Source: Ectothiorhodospira marina (GTDB lineage Bacteria > Pseudomonadota > Gammaproteobacteria > Ectothiorhodospirales > Ectothiorhodospiraceae). Taken from it: 64,000 nt of DNA. The notes under the pieces were generated by a model that had not been told where the DNA came from, ran no database searches, and worked only from the letters and a program-made list of their open reading frames with translations. Positions within the stretch are counted from its first letter, which is position 1. Each line of letters begins with the position of its first letter. The position numbers were made by a program, and so were the translations under genes. The stretch is from contig NZ_FOAA01000019.1 of assembly GCF_900109495.1 (NCBI RefSeq), positions 1-64,000 on the forward strand, in the 5' to 3' direction. Of the stretch, positions 17,649 to 27,278 are shown one piece after another.

Positions 17649-18895
17649 GCGGCAGCGATCCCCATGCCCTGGAGAGCCGGCTGATCAGCACCGGTGTCGA
17701 GCGCCTGGCGCTGCTGGGCAAGCATGCCGAGACGCTGATGGCCGGCTACGCCTGCGATGAGGTGCCGCTGGAAGGGTTGAGCACCACCGCGCTGAATCGA
17801 CTGTTGGCGGCGCGCATCCTGTGGCGGCCCGACGAACACAGTGGCGTCAAGCTGGCCCCCAAAGTGCGTGAGCTGATCGCCGAGATGCTGGCCGACGAGA
17901 CCCGTCGCCACGTCAATGCCGACGTGGCCGAGACGCTCGAGCTGGTGCGCACGCTGGTGCAGAGCTATCGGGAGGCCCGCGACGCTGGCGAGTACTGGCG
18001 TCAGGAACAGCAGCTTCTGCGCCTGCGCCAGGAGGTGGACGACCTGAACGGCCGCTTTGCCGACGCCATCGACAGCCTGTGGCGGCGGCTCAACAGCGAC
18101 TTTGGTTTCGTCAGTCGCCTGGGCGACAAGATCCGCGAGAACGAGCGCGCCCAGAAACAGATCGTGCGCCTGCTGGACGGCCTGGAACTGATCAAATTCG
18201 ACGAACTGATCGAATTGGTGGGCAGCGATGGCGCCCTGCGCAAGCTACTGGTCAGCGGTCTGCAGCAGCAACTCACCCACCACTACACCAGCCTGCGGGA
18301 GGTGCAGCGGCGGCTGATCGAGCTGATGGCGCGCTTCCGTCAACAGCAGGCGCGCAGCCGCCTGGTGGCCGGCATGGTCGGGTTTTTGCGTGAGCACCCG
18401 AACTTCGTGCCCGGCAACTACGCCCTGCGCAGCCAGGTGCCGGAACTGATCAATCGGGCAGCGCCCATCATGCCCGCGGGTGCCGTGGCCCTGGACCACG
18501 ATGCTGATGCCCGTCTGGTCGCTGAGCTGATTCACCACCTGCCTCGGCCCGCATCACGCCCGGAGCCGGTCACTGCCGCCGGCGCCGCCGAACTGCCCGA
18601 GGACACCCGGGTGACCGCACGCCAGCAGGCCCTCAGGGAGGATGTGGAGGGGTTCTACCTGGCGGTGGTGGATCATGACGGTGAGGCGCTGAGCGCGCTG
18701 GCGTATCTGCAGGAAAGTGATCTGGAGTGGGACCCGGAGATCTGGCTTTTCCAGGTGATCGCCGATTATCAGGGTCTGCCTGGCAGTGAACAGCGTGCCT
18801 TCCGGTTGCGTCAGGTGGAAACCCAGGCCAGCCCCTTCAACCATCTGTATCTGATCCACGATGTGCAACTGCAATTGGCACTGCTGCCGGCATGA
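17645..18895 (+). CDS. jetA: Wadjet/Mks-like kleisin subunit (JetA/MksF-like)
   Basis: The 416-residue protein has an N-terminal winged-helix region (STTALNRLLAARILWRPDE) followed by long helices (about 80-250, rich in Arg, Glu and Gln), as in MukF/JetA kleisins that bridge the ATPase heads. A flexible Pro-rich stretch near 300 (LPRPASRPEPV) precedes a C-terminal domain. It follows the MukE-type gene with an ATGA overlap and overlaps the nuclease subunit in the same way. The family match is by plan and context; kleisins diverge strongly. Confidence 0.75.
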   Translation: MSGSDPHALESRLISTGVERLALLGKHAETLMAGYACDEVPLEGLSTTALNRLLAARILWRPDEHSGVKLAPKVRELIAEMLADETRRHVNADVAETLELVRTLVQSYREARDAGEYWRQEQQLLRLRQEVDDLNGRFADAIDSLWRRLNSDFGFVSRLGDKIRENERAQKQIVRLLDGLELIKFDELIELVGSDGALRKLLVSGLQQQLTHHYTSLREVQRRLIELMARFRQQQARSRLVAGMVGFLREHPNFVPGNYALRSQVPELINRAAPIMPAGAVALDHDADARLVAELIHHLPRPASRPEPVTAAGAAELPEDTRVTARQQALREDVEGFYLAVVDHDGEALSALAYLQESDLEWDPEIWLFQVIADYQGLPGSEQRAFRLRQVETQASPFNHLYLIHDVQLQLALLPA

Positions 18896-19770
18896 GCCTG
18901 TCACCGGTTGCTTACAGGGTGCTCCGTGAAGTGCGCAAGAAGCTGCGCCATGAGCCCTGCGTGGACAAATCCCGCCGTGGCAAGGTCATGGCGGAGATCG
19001 AGGCCTGGTGCCATGAGCACGATGTGGTGCTGGGCATGCGGTGTTCCAACCGAACCTTGCGCTTCGACCGCGAACTGCTGGCGCAGATCAACGAAGCCCT
19101 GGTGGCCTCGGGGCTACCGAGCATTGAGGCGAACCTCAGCGGCCTGACGACTGCCGAGCAGGCCCGCCACGGCAACCGTGAGGAGAAGGGTGTACGCGAA
19201 AGTCCGCGGGACCATCGCGTGCTGGTCAGCCTGCCCGCCGCCACCCCGCTGCCGGGTATCGCCCCGGCACCCCGGGACGTCCATGATCTTGACTGGCGCC
19301 ATATCGACCTCTCCGCCTTCGATGTCCTCGTGCAGGTGGAGAACCTGGACAGCTTCTACGACCTGGCCCCCGACCTTCCCGCGTTGGCGCGCTGGTCCCG
19401 TCCACTGCCGCTCTATCGTGGCGACAGTCATTATGGTGGTGGCTTTGCCAGGTTGGGCCAGGCCTGGGCCAGCACGGGCAGGCCGCATGTTTACTTCGGC
19501 GATTTTGATGTGGCTGGCCTTCACAACGCCCTGAGCAGCGGCGCCACCGATCTGCTGCTGCCCCCCATCGCCTGGTTGGCCGAGCATGCCACAGTCGAGC
19601 ACCTGCCGGCAGAGCAGCAGCCCTACCAGCCCACCCTGCGTGACCACGCGGCTCGCCTGCCCTCGGGGCACCCTCTTGCTGGCTATCTGGCCATCCTGCT
19701 TCAGCAGCAGCGCGGCCTGCGCCAACAATGGTTCGGTGCCCGCCTGGCGGCTGTTGCGGTGTTTGCCTAG
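18892..19770 (+). CDS. jetD: Wadjet/Mks-like Toprim nuclease subunit (JetD/MksG-like), short form
   Basis: JetD is the topoisomerase-VI-like subunit that cleaves plasmid DNA. Here residues about 1-80 form a winged-helix-like arm. The Toprim core follows: catalytic Glu at 150 in [13 protein letters not shown] and the DxD pair D204/D206 in [14 protein letters not shown]. At 292 residues it is clearly shorter than JetD proteins of the canonical type (about 380-400), mainly through a reduced N-terminal part. It is last in the operon and converges on the SDR gene, the two stop codons overlapping through a shared CTAG at 19767-19770. Catalytic residues look intact, so the system is probably active. 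Confidence 0.8.
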   Translation: MSLSPVAYRVLREVRKKLRHEPCVDKSRRGKVMAEIEAWCHEHDVVLGMRCSNRTLRFDRELLAQINEALVASGLPSIEANLSGLTTAEQARHGNREEKGVRESPRDHRVLVSLPAATPLPGIAPAPRDVHDLDWRHIDLSAFDVLVQVENLDSFYDLAPDLPALARWSRPLPLYRGDSHYGGGFARLGQAWASTGRPHVYFGDFDVAGLHNALSSGATDLLLPPIAWLAEHATVEHLPAEQQPYQPTLRDHAARLPSGHPLAGYLAILLQQQRGLRQQWFGARLAAVAVFA

Positions 19771-20504
19771 AGCGGCTGCCTGGTCGGGCGGATGATGATC
19801 TCGTTCACGTCGACATCCGCTGGTTGCTCGATGGCGTAGATGATCGCCCGGGCGATGGCATCGGCATCGATGGCCATCTCGTAGAGCTCATTCACGCCCT
19901 TGGCGGTGTCGGGGTCGCTGATGGTGGACGTCAGTTCGGTGGCCACGGCTCCGGGCGAGATGTTGGTGGAGCGGATCTCCTCGCCGCCTTCCTGGCGAAT
20001 CCCTTCGGACAGTGCCTTGACGGCATACTTGGTGGCACAGTAGACCGCCGCCGAGGGGAAGACCACATGACCGGCCACGGAGGATAGATTGATGATGTGG
20101 CCCGAATGCTGCTCGCGCATGGTTGGCAGCACCGCGGCGATGCCGTAGAGCACGCCCTTGATGTTGACGTCGACCATCTGCTCCCATTCGTCGACCTTGA
20201 GTTGATCGAGCGGGGACAGCGGCATCAGGCCGGCATTGTTGATCAGTACGTCGATGCGGCCATAGGTCTCCTTGGCCGCGGCGGCCAGCGCCTCAACCTG
20301 ATCGCGGTCGGTCACGTCGGTGACGCGGTAGATGGCCTCGCCGCCCTGTTCGACGATGGCATCCACCAGTGATTTGAGGCGATCCTCACGGCGGGCACCG
20401 AGGACGAGTTTTGCCCCGCCCTTGGCCAGGCGATGGGCGGCGGCTTCGCCGAGGCCACTGCTGGCACCGGTAATGATGACGACCTTGCCATTGATCTCTG
20501 ACAT
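19767..20504 (-). CDS. short-chain dehydrogenase/reductase
   Basis: The 245-residue protein is a classical [11 protein letters not shown] near residue 13 binds the dinucleotide, NNAG is at about 90, and the catalytic Ser and YCATK are near 141 and 155. RREDR after the second strand (about 38-42) suggests NADP(H) preference. It resembles the YdfG-like oxidoreductases, but the substrate is not evident. It is a single gene converging on the Wadjet-like operon. Its start at 20504 is preceded by an AGGAG-like site (complement of about 20512-20517). Confidence 0.88.
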   Translation of the reverse strand: MSEINGKVVIITGASSGLGEAAAHRLAKGGAKLVLGARREDRLKSLVDAIVEQGGEAIYRVTDVTDRDQVEALAAAAKETYGRIDVLINNAGLMPLSPLDQLKVDEWEQMVDVNIKGVLYGIAAVLPTMREQHSGHIINLSSVAGHVVFPSAAVYCATKYAVKALSEGIRQEGGEEIRSTNISPGAVATELTSTISDPDTAKGVNELYEMAIDADAIARAIIYAIEQPADVDVNEIIIRPTRQPL

Positions 20505-20832
20505 GGGTGCTACTCCTCTGGATCGGGAAAAATCCCTGCAAGCGCATCACGTGGAGCGTGATCGCGGCAGGAAAATCGATTTTACGTTAACAACCCCTCA
20601 TGCTGCTTGGGGGCGGGTCGAGCCACATCTGTGCCTGAGTCGGTAGCGTGCCATACTTCTGGTTGATGACTTGGCGTATCTTTGAGTGCTGGCATTCGGC
20701 TTCACAGGGAGGGATATCGGCGTGGTCTGTTTCTTGCCGGGCGAGTTACTGTACGGGCAGAGCCGAAATGGAGGAACTCCTCGATGTGACGGGCCGTTGT
20801 GGGTTCGAACCGGGGGTGTTTCCTGGTCTCGG
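20505..20832. other. intergenic region between the SDR and MscS genes
   Basis: This 328-bp stretch separates divergent genes and presumably holds both promoters. I see no hairpin terminator, repeat or convincing small gene. Part of it would be coding if the channel gene used the upstream in-frame ATG at 20686, but the peptide that would add has no sensible signal sequence. Confidence 0.4.
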
Positions 20833-22236
20833 GTGGCCAGACTCATTTGCGCCACGCTGCTGTGCTGCGCCGTCTTCACATTCGACTCAGCGGCTGCCCA
20901 GCCGTCCGGTAGCGAGGATCGGTCGGTCCGATCCACTCTCTCCGATGGTACACCCGAGCCCCCGGGTAGAGTCGAGGTCCAGCCCATTGCCAGGGATGAC
21001 CAGATCCGGCAACGGATCACGGATATCCTTGGTGCGACAGGCTGGTTCAGCGGGCCCGAAGTGAGTGTCCGGGAAGGAATCGTGTTCCTGGAAGGAACGA
21101 CGGAAAATGACGAGGCCAGGCAGTGGGCCGGAGAGTTGGCGAAGAATACACAAGGTGTCGTGGCCGTTGTCAATGAAATCGAGGTGGCTCCCAGCACGGT
21201 TTGGGATTTCAATCCAGCCTTTCGGGTATTGAGTGATCTAGCACGCGGTCTCGTTCGATCGCTGCCGCTGATCGTGGTGGCGGTGAGCGTCATTGTGGTT
21301 TCTTGGATCCTCGCCAGGTTAACGGTGTTCATCCTGCGTCGCCGACTTCGAGCGCGTCCCCTCAGCCAGCTCTTGCGCGAAGTATTGGCTCGGGCAGGTG
21401 GCATACTGGTCATGCTTGCCGGCTTGTACCTTGTGCTGCGGATCGCCGGACTTACACAACTGGCGCTGACAGTGGTGGGTGGCACAGGCCTGATCGGGCT
21501 GGTGGTGGGCATCGCATTTCGTGACATTACCGAGAATTTTCTTGCCAGTCTCTTTCTGAGCCTGCAGCAGCCGTTTCGTGAGGGCGATCTGGTCGAAGTG
21601 GCCAGTGTCACGGGTTACGTCCAGCGACTGACTTCCCGCACCACTATTCTGATGACACTCGACGGCAATCAAGTGCAAGTCCCCAACTCAACCGTTTTCA
21701 AGAGCACACTCCGTAACTTCACAAGCAATCCTGATCGCCGTGATGATTTCATCGTGGGGATCGGCTACAAGAATTCCATCCCGTTTGCTCAGGAAGTCGC
21801 CTTGAAGGTGCTCGCTGAACATCCGGCCGTCTTGAATGAGCCCGAACCCATGGTGCTGGTGGAAGATCTTGGATCGGCCACGGTCAACCTGCGTGTGTAT
21901 TTCTGGCTCGATGGTGGTCGCCACAGCTGGGTGAAAGTGAAATCGTCCGTCATTCGACTCGTCAAACGGGCCTTTCAGGATGCAGGCATCTCACTGGCGG
22001 ACACGGCTAACGAAGTCATCTTCCCTCACAGCATGCCTGTACCTGTACGCACGATAGAGGGTGAACAGGCTGCGGACCCCGTCGACTCCACTCTGACGAG
22101 GCCGTCTGCCGAACCCAAGACCGTCGCAACCAAGGCAGAAGCAGGCCTGCAAAGTGAAGCCAGGGAGATCCAGAAACAGGCGCGCCGGTCCTGGACCCCC
22201 GGGGAGAATCTCTTGACGCCCCCCGATACCAAGTGA
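20833..22236 (+). CDS. MscS-family mechanosensitive channel with N-terminal BON domain
   Basis: I chose GTG 20833 because it opens a clean signal peptide (VARLICATLLCCAVFTF...AAAQ); an in-frame ATG at 20686 adds 49 residues that look non-coding. After the signal comes a periplasmic BON-like domain (DQIRQRITDILGATGWF...GIVFLEGTTEN), then three membrane helices and the MscS pore and beta domains (GTGLIGLVVGIAFRDITENF, FREGDLVEV, VPNSTVF). The channel opens when membrane tension rises and releases solutes on osmotic downshock. The C-terminal tail of about 50 residues is polar and probably disordered. Confidence 0.85.
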   Translation: MARLICATLLCCAVFTFDSAAAQPSGSEDRSVRSTLSDGTPEPPGRVEVQPIARDDQIRQRITDILGATGWFSGPEVSVREGIVFLEGTTENDEARQWAGELAKNTQGVVAVVNEIEVAPSTVWDFNPAFRVLSDLARGLVRSLPLIVVAVSVIVVSWILARLTVFILRRRLRARPLSQLLREVLARAGGILVMLAGLYLVLRIAGLTQLALTVVGGTGLIGLVVGIAFRDITENFLASLFLSLQQPFREGDLVEVASVTGYVQRLTSRTTILMTLDGNQVQVPNSTVFKSTLRNFTSNPDRRDDFIVGIGYKNSIPFAQEVALKVLAEHPAVLNEPEPMVLVEDLGSATVNLRVYFWLDGGRHSWVKVKSSVIRLVKRAFQDAGISLADTANEVIFPHSMPVPVRTIEGEQAADPVDSTLTRPSAEPKTVATKAEAGLQSEAREIQKQARRSWTPGENLLTPPDTK

Positions 22237-22302
22237 AGGCGCGAGCCAATCGATCAAGACACCGTCTCCCCATCATCTTCATCTTCTCCGCTACTGTAGG
22301 TC

Positions 22303-23405
22303 TCAGTCTGAAACCAGACGCTCGCCGGACCTCCCGGGCACCAGGAAGCGGGTCTTGAAGAGTTCCGCCGGCAGCGCCTCGCTGACGAGGTAGCCCTGCA
22401 ACTCGTCGCAACCCAGCAGGCGCAGCAGGCGCGACTGCTCCTCCGTCTCCACGCCCTCCGCCACCGCATTGTGAGGCTCTCGGTGATCTCAAGCTCGAGG
22501 CCTGCCGCGGCGCGCGCATCGACGGCGAGTGCCTGCTCCAGCTCAGCGATGAAGCCGACGCTGCGTAGCTGCAGTGCCGATACGTTGACCGCAACACGCA
22601 CCGCAGGCAGCCCTTTCTCCAGCCAGCTCAGGTAGTCTGCGATCGCCTTGCGCAGCGCCCAGCGGCCCACCTCGTAGATCAGCCCCGTTTCCTCCAGCAC
22701 CGGGATGAACTGACTTGGCGGCACCTGCCCGGTGCGCGGATCGTTCCAGCGGATCAGCGCCTCGGCGCTGACGAGCTTGCCGCTGGCAAAGCTCACCTTG
22801 GGCTGGTAGTGCAGCACGAACTCCTCCCGGTCGATCGCCTGGCGTAGCTGGTTTTCCAGGATCAATTTGCCGGCCATGGCCTTGGTCATCTTGTGCGAAT
22901 AGAAGAGGTAGCGGTCGCCGCCCGCCTTGGCATTCTTCAGCGCCGCCTCGGCGTTCAGGAACAGGGCGTCGGCCTCCTTGCCGTCCTGGGGAAACAGCGC
23001 CACGCCAGTTCTCGCGGCCACGCGATAGGTGTCGTCCTTCAGGTTGAACGATCGATCCTGAAAAACCGCCATCAACTTCTCCAGCACCCGCGCCACGTCC
23101 ACTTCGCTGCGGACTTTGGGAAGCACCATCGCGAACTGGTCTGCACCAATCCGTGAGAGCAGGCTGGCATCTCCGATGCCGTGGGTGAGCCACTGGGCCA
23201 CGTGTCGCAGTAAGGCGTCCCCCGCCGGGCGGCCGAGGCTGTCATTGAAATATTTGAACCGCTCCAGGTCCACCAGAAAGAGGGCGAGAGAATGCCCAGC
23301 GGCTGCGGCGGTCTTCATGTACTGCGATACGCGCTCGATGAAAAGGTTGCGGTTCGCGAGCCCGGTGAGTTCATCGTAGTAAGCGAGGTAGGCGAGCCGG
23401 GGGGC
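22303..23405 (-). pseudogene. decayed GGDEF-EAL protein
   Basis: The reading frame carries a GGDEF domain (LAYYDELTGLANRNLF to about 23400) whose signature has become RIGADQF, so it cannot make c-di-GMP. The start of an EAL domain follows (LRQAIDREEFVLHYQPKVSF, SAEALIRW) and runs to LELEITESLT. There the frame shifts, and the other frame resumes at AEGVETEEQSRLLRLLGCDE, so about 60 residues including the DDFGTGYS core are gone. The 5' end has no sensor domain or start and merges in frame with the stop of the neighbouring PAS-GGDEF-EAL gene. It is a degenerate, truncated paralogue. Confidence 0.75.
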
Positions 23406-23417
23406 ACGTGAGCACGG

Positions 23418-26126
23418 TCAGGTGTTGCCTGTGTCCGGGGTCTTGGCGTTCACCAGTAATTGCTCCACCGCCTCGGCTGGTACCGGGCGGCTGAACAGGT
23501 AGCCCTGTCCCTGCAGGCAGCCATGATCCAGCAGGAAATCCCGTTGCACGGTGTTTTCAATGCCCTCGGCAATGACCTTCATGCCGAGCGTCTCGCCCAG
23601 CCCAATAATGGCCCGGATGATGGCGGCATCCTCGGGGTGGTTTGCGGGGTCAACCTTCATGTCGGAAACGAAGGATTGATCGATCTTGATGGCATGTACT
23701 GGCAGGCGCTTGAGATAATTGAGCGAGGAATAGGCGGTACCAAAGTCATCGATGGAGACGCGCACCCCATGGCCATTGAGGTCGGTCAGGATGCGGATGG
23801 TCTGCTCAACGGAACTCATGGCTGCACTCTCGGTGATCTCGATCTCCAGGTCACAGGCGTCCAGACCCGTGTTGTTCAGCGCGGCTAGAATGCGTTCGAT
23901 GATATCGGGCTGCTGGAACTCGCGAGCCGACAGGTTGACCGCCACGGGCACCGTGGGAATGCCCCGGGCCTTCCAGGCGCGAATCTGTTCGCAGGCTTGC
24001 CGCAGGATCCGAGGCCCCAGGGCGAGGATGAATCCGGTCTCTTCCGCCAAGGGGATGAAACGCCCCGGTGAGATCATGCCCCATTGAGGGTGACGCCAGC
24101 GCACCAGGGCTTCCAGGCTGAGCACGCACCCACTGACCAGATCCACTCGGGGCTGGTAAACAAGATGGAATTCATTTCGTTCCAGCGCCTGGCGCATGGC
24201 CTGGTCCAGTTCCATGCGTTCCTGAAGTGCCGCGTCCATTTCCGAGGTGTAAAAATGATAACAACGTCGACCCTCGGCCTTGGCGCGATACATGGCTGCA
24301 TCGGCATGACGTATCAGCTCCTCGGGGCGATCACTGTCGCCAGGGTAGACGGCGATGCCCATGCTCACGGTTACGAACACCTGGTGGGAGTGCAGTGACA
24401 CGGGGCGACTCAGCTCCGCCTGAAGCTTTTCGATCACCGGGATCACTCCCTGCACATGCTTGAGCTTGGATAGCAGCAAGATGAACTCATCCCCGCCGAA
24501 ACGGGCCACCGTGTCTCCCTCGCGCAGCAGGGCGCGCAGGCGTTGAGCGATCTGTGTCAGCAATTGGTCGCCCTGGGCATGACCCAGGGAGTCGTTGACC
24601 ACCTTGAAATCATCCAGGTCGATGAAGACCACAGCCAGGGCATGCTGGTCCCGCCGGGCCTGGGCGATTGCCTGACCGATCCGATCCAGCATCACGCTGC
24701 GATTGGGCAAGCCGGTCAGTGGGTCGTGAAAGGCGAGGTATTCCAGGCGCTCGGTCAGGGCGCGCTTATCGGAGATATCCTCCGCCAGCTTGATGTAGTG
24801 CGTCACCTTGCCCTGAGCGTCCCGGATGGGTGAGATCCTCGCCTGCTCCCAGTAGGGCTCACCCGAGCGCGTGCGATTGTTGAACTCGCCCTCCCAGGTT
24901 TCGCCGCTGCGGATGCTTTTCCATAGTGGGTGATATTTTTTGATGTTGTTGTCGCTGTAGCGCAGTATTCCCGGACGCCGCCCCAGGACCTCCTCACGTG
25001 AAAAACCGCTGATGTCACAGAACCGCTGGTTCACGTACTCAATCACGCCATCAGTGTTGGTGATCATCACCACTGCGGGGCTTTGCTCCACCGCATAGGC
25101 CAGTCGCTCGCTGTGTTCCTGGGCGAGTTTGCGCTCGGTGATGTCCAGGCTGGAACCCAGGATCTTGCTCAAGCGTCCATCCACGCCATAAACGGGGGAG
25201 GCTTGATAGAGGATCCACCGCCATTCGCCAGCCTGATGGCGCATGCGCACCTCGATACGAAATCGCCCCGTTGGCTGACGCGTGTACTGCTCAAAGAGAC
25301 GAATATCCTCTTCCTGTTCGTCCGGATGAATCAACGATCGCCAAACCTCCAGATCATTGGGCAGTTCGTGATCCTGGTAGCCGAGTTGTGCCTTGAGTTC
25401 CCGTGAGAGCATCACGGTTCCGTCGGGTTTCCACTCGAACAAGCCCACGTTGCCACCCTGTACCGCCTCCCATAGCCATTCCTGATCCCGGAGTCGTGCC
25501 GTCATGTCCATGTCCATGCAGTAAAGGCGTGAGCCATCCTTGGCATGGGGCACCAGCACATGGCAGGAGAGCACTCTCACGGGGTGTCCCTCCCGATGGC
25601 GCAGGACCAGCATCTCCGAGGGGGGCAGATTGACGCCTTCACGCACCTGTCGCATGCGCTGGGCAAAGATATCTAGATCCTCCGGCGGAATGATGAGGTC
25701 TGCCAGGTTGGCGCCCAGGGCCTCATGGGCAGAATAGCCATACAGATGCTCGCTGGCGGGATTCCAGTAAACCACCGTTCCATCCAGCCGGTAACCCTGA
25801 ATGGAGATGTCCGGCACGGTATCCAGGAGCTGGGTCAGGCTTGCCTCATTGTCCCGCAGGGCTTCCTCGGCCTCACGGTTTGTGAGGTCTGGAGGGGCGG
25901 CGCGGCAGTCATCCGGTGTTCGGGGGGCATCTCCAGATCGCGTGACGCGAAGGCGCAACCATGCGAGGGTATCCCGCAGAATGGCCTGAGTTCGCTCGCG
26001 TAAGCGCTTGCTGTCCACGCTGGTTGTCCGGTTGAAGCTGATCCGCAAGGGTAACGCGAGCCGGGCAGCAGTCACAGTCCTTCGGTCTTCGTCATTGGCC
26101 TTCACTCTTGACGGGGCCCCGTGCAA
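23418..26126 (-). CDS. PAS-GGDEF-EAL cyclic di-GMP signalling protein
   Basis: The protein has three PAS-type sensor domains (about 105-215, 225-335, 345-455, each with PAC-like ends such as ITERKLAQEHSERL), an intact GGDEF (residues 544-548, RFGGDEF) and an EAL domain (EAL at 672-674, with DDFGTAYSSLNYL later). It can therefore in principle both make and hydrolyse c-di-GMP. It has no membrane segments, so sensing is cytoplasmic, perhaps redox or oxygen through a PAS cofactor. The first 37 residues look poorly coding; GTG at 26019 (VDSKRLRERTQ) is a credible alternative start. It is divergent from the aldo/keto reductase. Confidence 0.9.
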   Translation of the reverse strand: MHGAPSRVKANDEDRRTVTAARLALPLRISFNRTTSVDSKRLRERTQAILRDTLAWLRLRVTRSGDAPRTPDDCRAAPPDLTNREAEEALRDNEASLTQLLDTVPDISIQGYRLDGTVVYWNPASEHLYGYSAHEALGANLADLIIPPEDLDIFAQRMRQVREGVNLPPSEMLVLRHREGHPVRVLSCHVLVPHAKDGSRLYCMDMDMTARLRDQEWLWEAVQGGNVGLFEWKPDGTVMLSRELKAQLGYQDHELPNDLEVWRSLIHPDEQEEDIRLFEQYTRQPTGRFRIEVRMRHQAGEWRWILYQASPVYGVDGRLSKILGSSLDITERKLAQEHSERLAYAVEQSPAVVMITNTDGVIEYVNQRFCDISGFSREEVLGRRPGILRYSDNNIKKYHPLWKSIRSGETWEGEFNNRTRSGEPYWEQARISPIRDAQGKVTHYIKLAEDISDKRALTERLEYLAFHDPLTGLPNRSVMLDRIGQAIAQARRDQHALAVVFIDLDDFKVVNDSLGHAQGDQLLTQIAQRLRALLREGDTVARFGGDEFILLLSKLKHVQGVIPVIEKLQAELSRPVSLHSHQVFVTVSMGIAVYPGDSDRPEELIRHADAAMYRAKAEGRRCYHFYTSEMDAALQERMELDQAMRQALERNEFHLVYQPRVDLVSGCVLSLEALVRWRHPQWGMISPGRFIPLAEETGFILALGPRILRQACEQIRAWKARGIPTVPVAVNLSAREFQQPDIIERILAALNNTGLDACDLEIEITESAAMSSVEQTIRILTDLNGHGVRVSIDDFGTAYSSLNYLKRLPVHAIKIDQSFVSDMKVDPANHPEDAAIIRAIIGLGETLGMKVIAEGIENTVQRDFLLDHGCLQGQGYLFSRPVPAEAVEQLLVNAKTPDTGNT

Positions 26127-26182
26127 TCACGCGCAATGGAGTGCAACACCAGTCAACGACCTTAATGGCAACAGGAGGCAGC

Positions 26183-27178
26183 ATGGAAACCACCACGCTC
26201 GCGAACATCCCTTTCGAGGCCTCACGTATTGCTCTGGGCACCTGGGCGATCGGCGGCTGGATGTGGGGTGGCACCGATGACGAAACCTCCATCGGTACCA
26301 TTCATGCCGCCCTGGATCAGGGTATCAACCTCATCGATACGGCGCCCGTTTACGGTTTTGGCAAGTCCGAGGAACTGGTGGGCGAGGCCATCCGCCGCCG
26401 CGGTGGTCGCGACCGCATCCTCATTGCCACCAAGGTGGGCCTGGAGTGGACCGCAGAGGAGGCCGTCTTCCGTAACGCGGGCGCCGAGCGCATCCGCGCG
26501 GAGGTGGAGGACTCCCTTCGCCGGCTACAGACGGATTACATCGACCTCTATCAGGTCCACTGGCCCGACCCGACGATTCCTGTTGAGGAGACGGCCGAGG
26601 CCATGGCCCGGCTGTTGCAGGAGGGCAAGATACGCGCCGTGGGCGTGAGCAACTTCAGCCCCGCACAGATGGATGCCTTTCGCCAGGTCGGCCCGCTGCA
26701 TACCTGCCAGCCGCCCTATAACCTCTTCGAGCGGGGTATCGAGGCGGATGTGTTGCCCTACTGCCGCGATAATGGTATCGGCGTCCTTGCCTACGGTGCG
26801 CTCTGCCGTGGCCTGCTCAGCGGTCGTATGGGACCTGATACCACCTTTGAAGGCGACGACCTGCGTCAGTCCGACCCCAAGTTCCAGGCGCCGCGCTTTG
26901 CCCAGTACCTGTCCGCGGTCCAGGCCCTGCAGGGGTTCGCCCGGGATCGCTTCGGCAGCGATGTTCTGCATCTGGCCGTGCGCTGGTTGCTGGATCAAGG
27001 CGCGGATATTGCCCTCTGGGGCGCCCGCCGCCCCGACCAGGTGGCCTCTGTCCACCGTGTGACCGATTTGAAACTGACTCCGGAAGATCGTGAAGAGATC
27101 GACCGCATCCTCGGCACCCACGTCACCGATCCGGTGGGCCCTGAGTTCATGGCACCCCCCGCGCGTTCAGGTCATTAA
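26183..27178 (+). CDS. aldo/keto reductase
   Basis: The 331-residue TIM-barrel oxidoreductase uses ATG 26183 with AGGAGG about 8 bases upstream; an in-frame ATG at 26108 would add an unlikely tail. It shows the AKR catalytic set: Asp and Tyr in NLIDTAPVYGFGKSEE, Lys in IATKVGLEW and His in YQVHWPD, plus the GVSNFSP loop. NADPH-linked reduction of an aldehyde or ketone is the family activity; the substrate is unknown. It stands alone, divergent from the c-di-GMP protein. Confidence 0.9.
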   Translation: METTTLANIPFEASRIALGTWAIGGWMWGGTDDETSIGTIHAALDQGINLIDTAPVYGFGKSEELVGEAIRRRGGRDRILIATKVGLEWTAEEAVFRNAGAERIRAEVEDSLRRLQTDYIDLYQVHWPDPTIPVEETAEAMARLLQEGKIRAVGVSNFSPAQMDAFRQVGPLHTCQPPYNLFERGIEADVLPYCRDNGIGVLAYGALCRGLLSGRMGPDTTFEGDDLRQSDPKFQAPRFAQYLSAVQALQGFARDRFGSDVLHLAVRWLLDQGADIALWGARRPDQVASVHRVTDLKLTPEDREEIDRILGTHVTDPVGPEFMAPPARSGH

Positions 27179-27278
27179 CGATCGGTCGCGGGAGCAACCC
27201 GCGCCGTGCGGGCCAGAGGAAACCCCGTGCCTGGGATGGGGTCTACACGCTTACGGTCTACCCGATGAGGAGAAGGCG

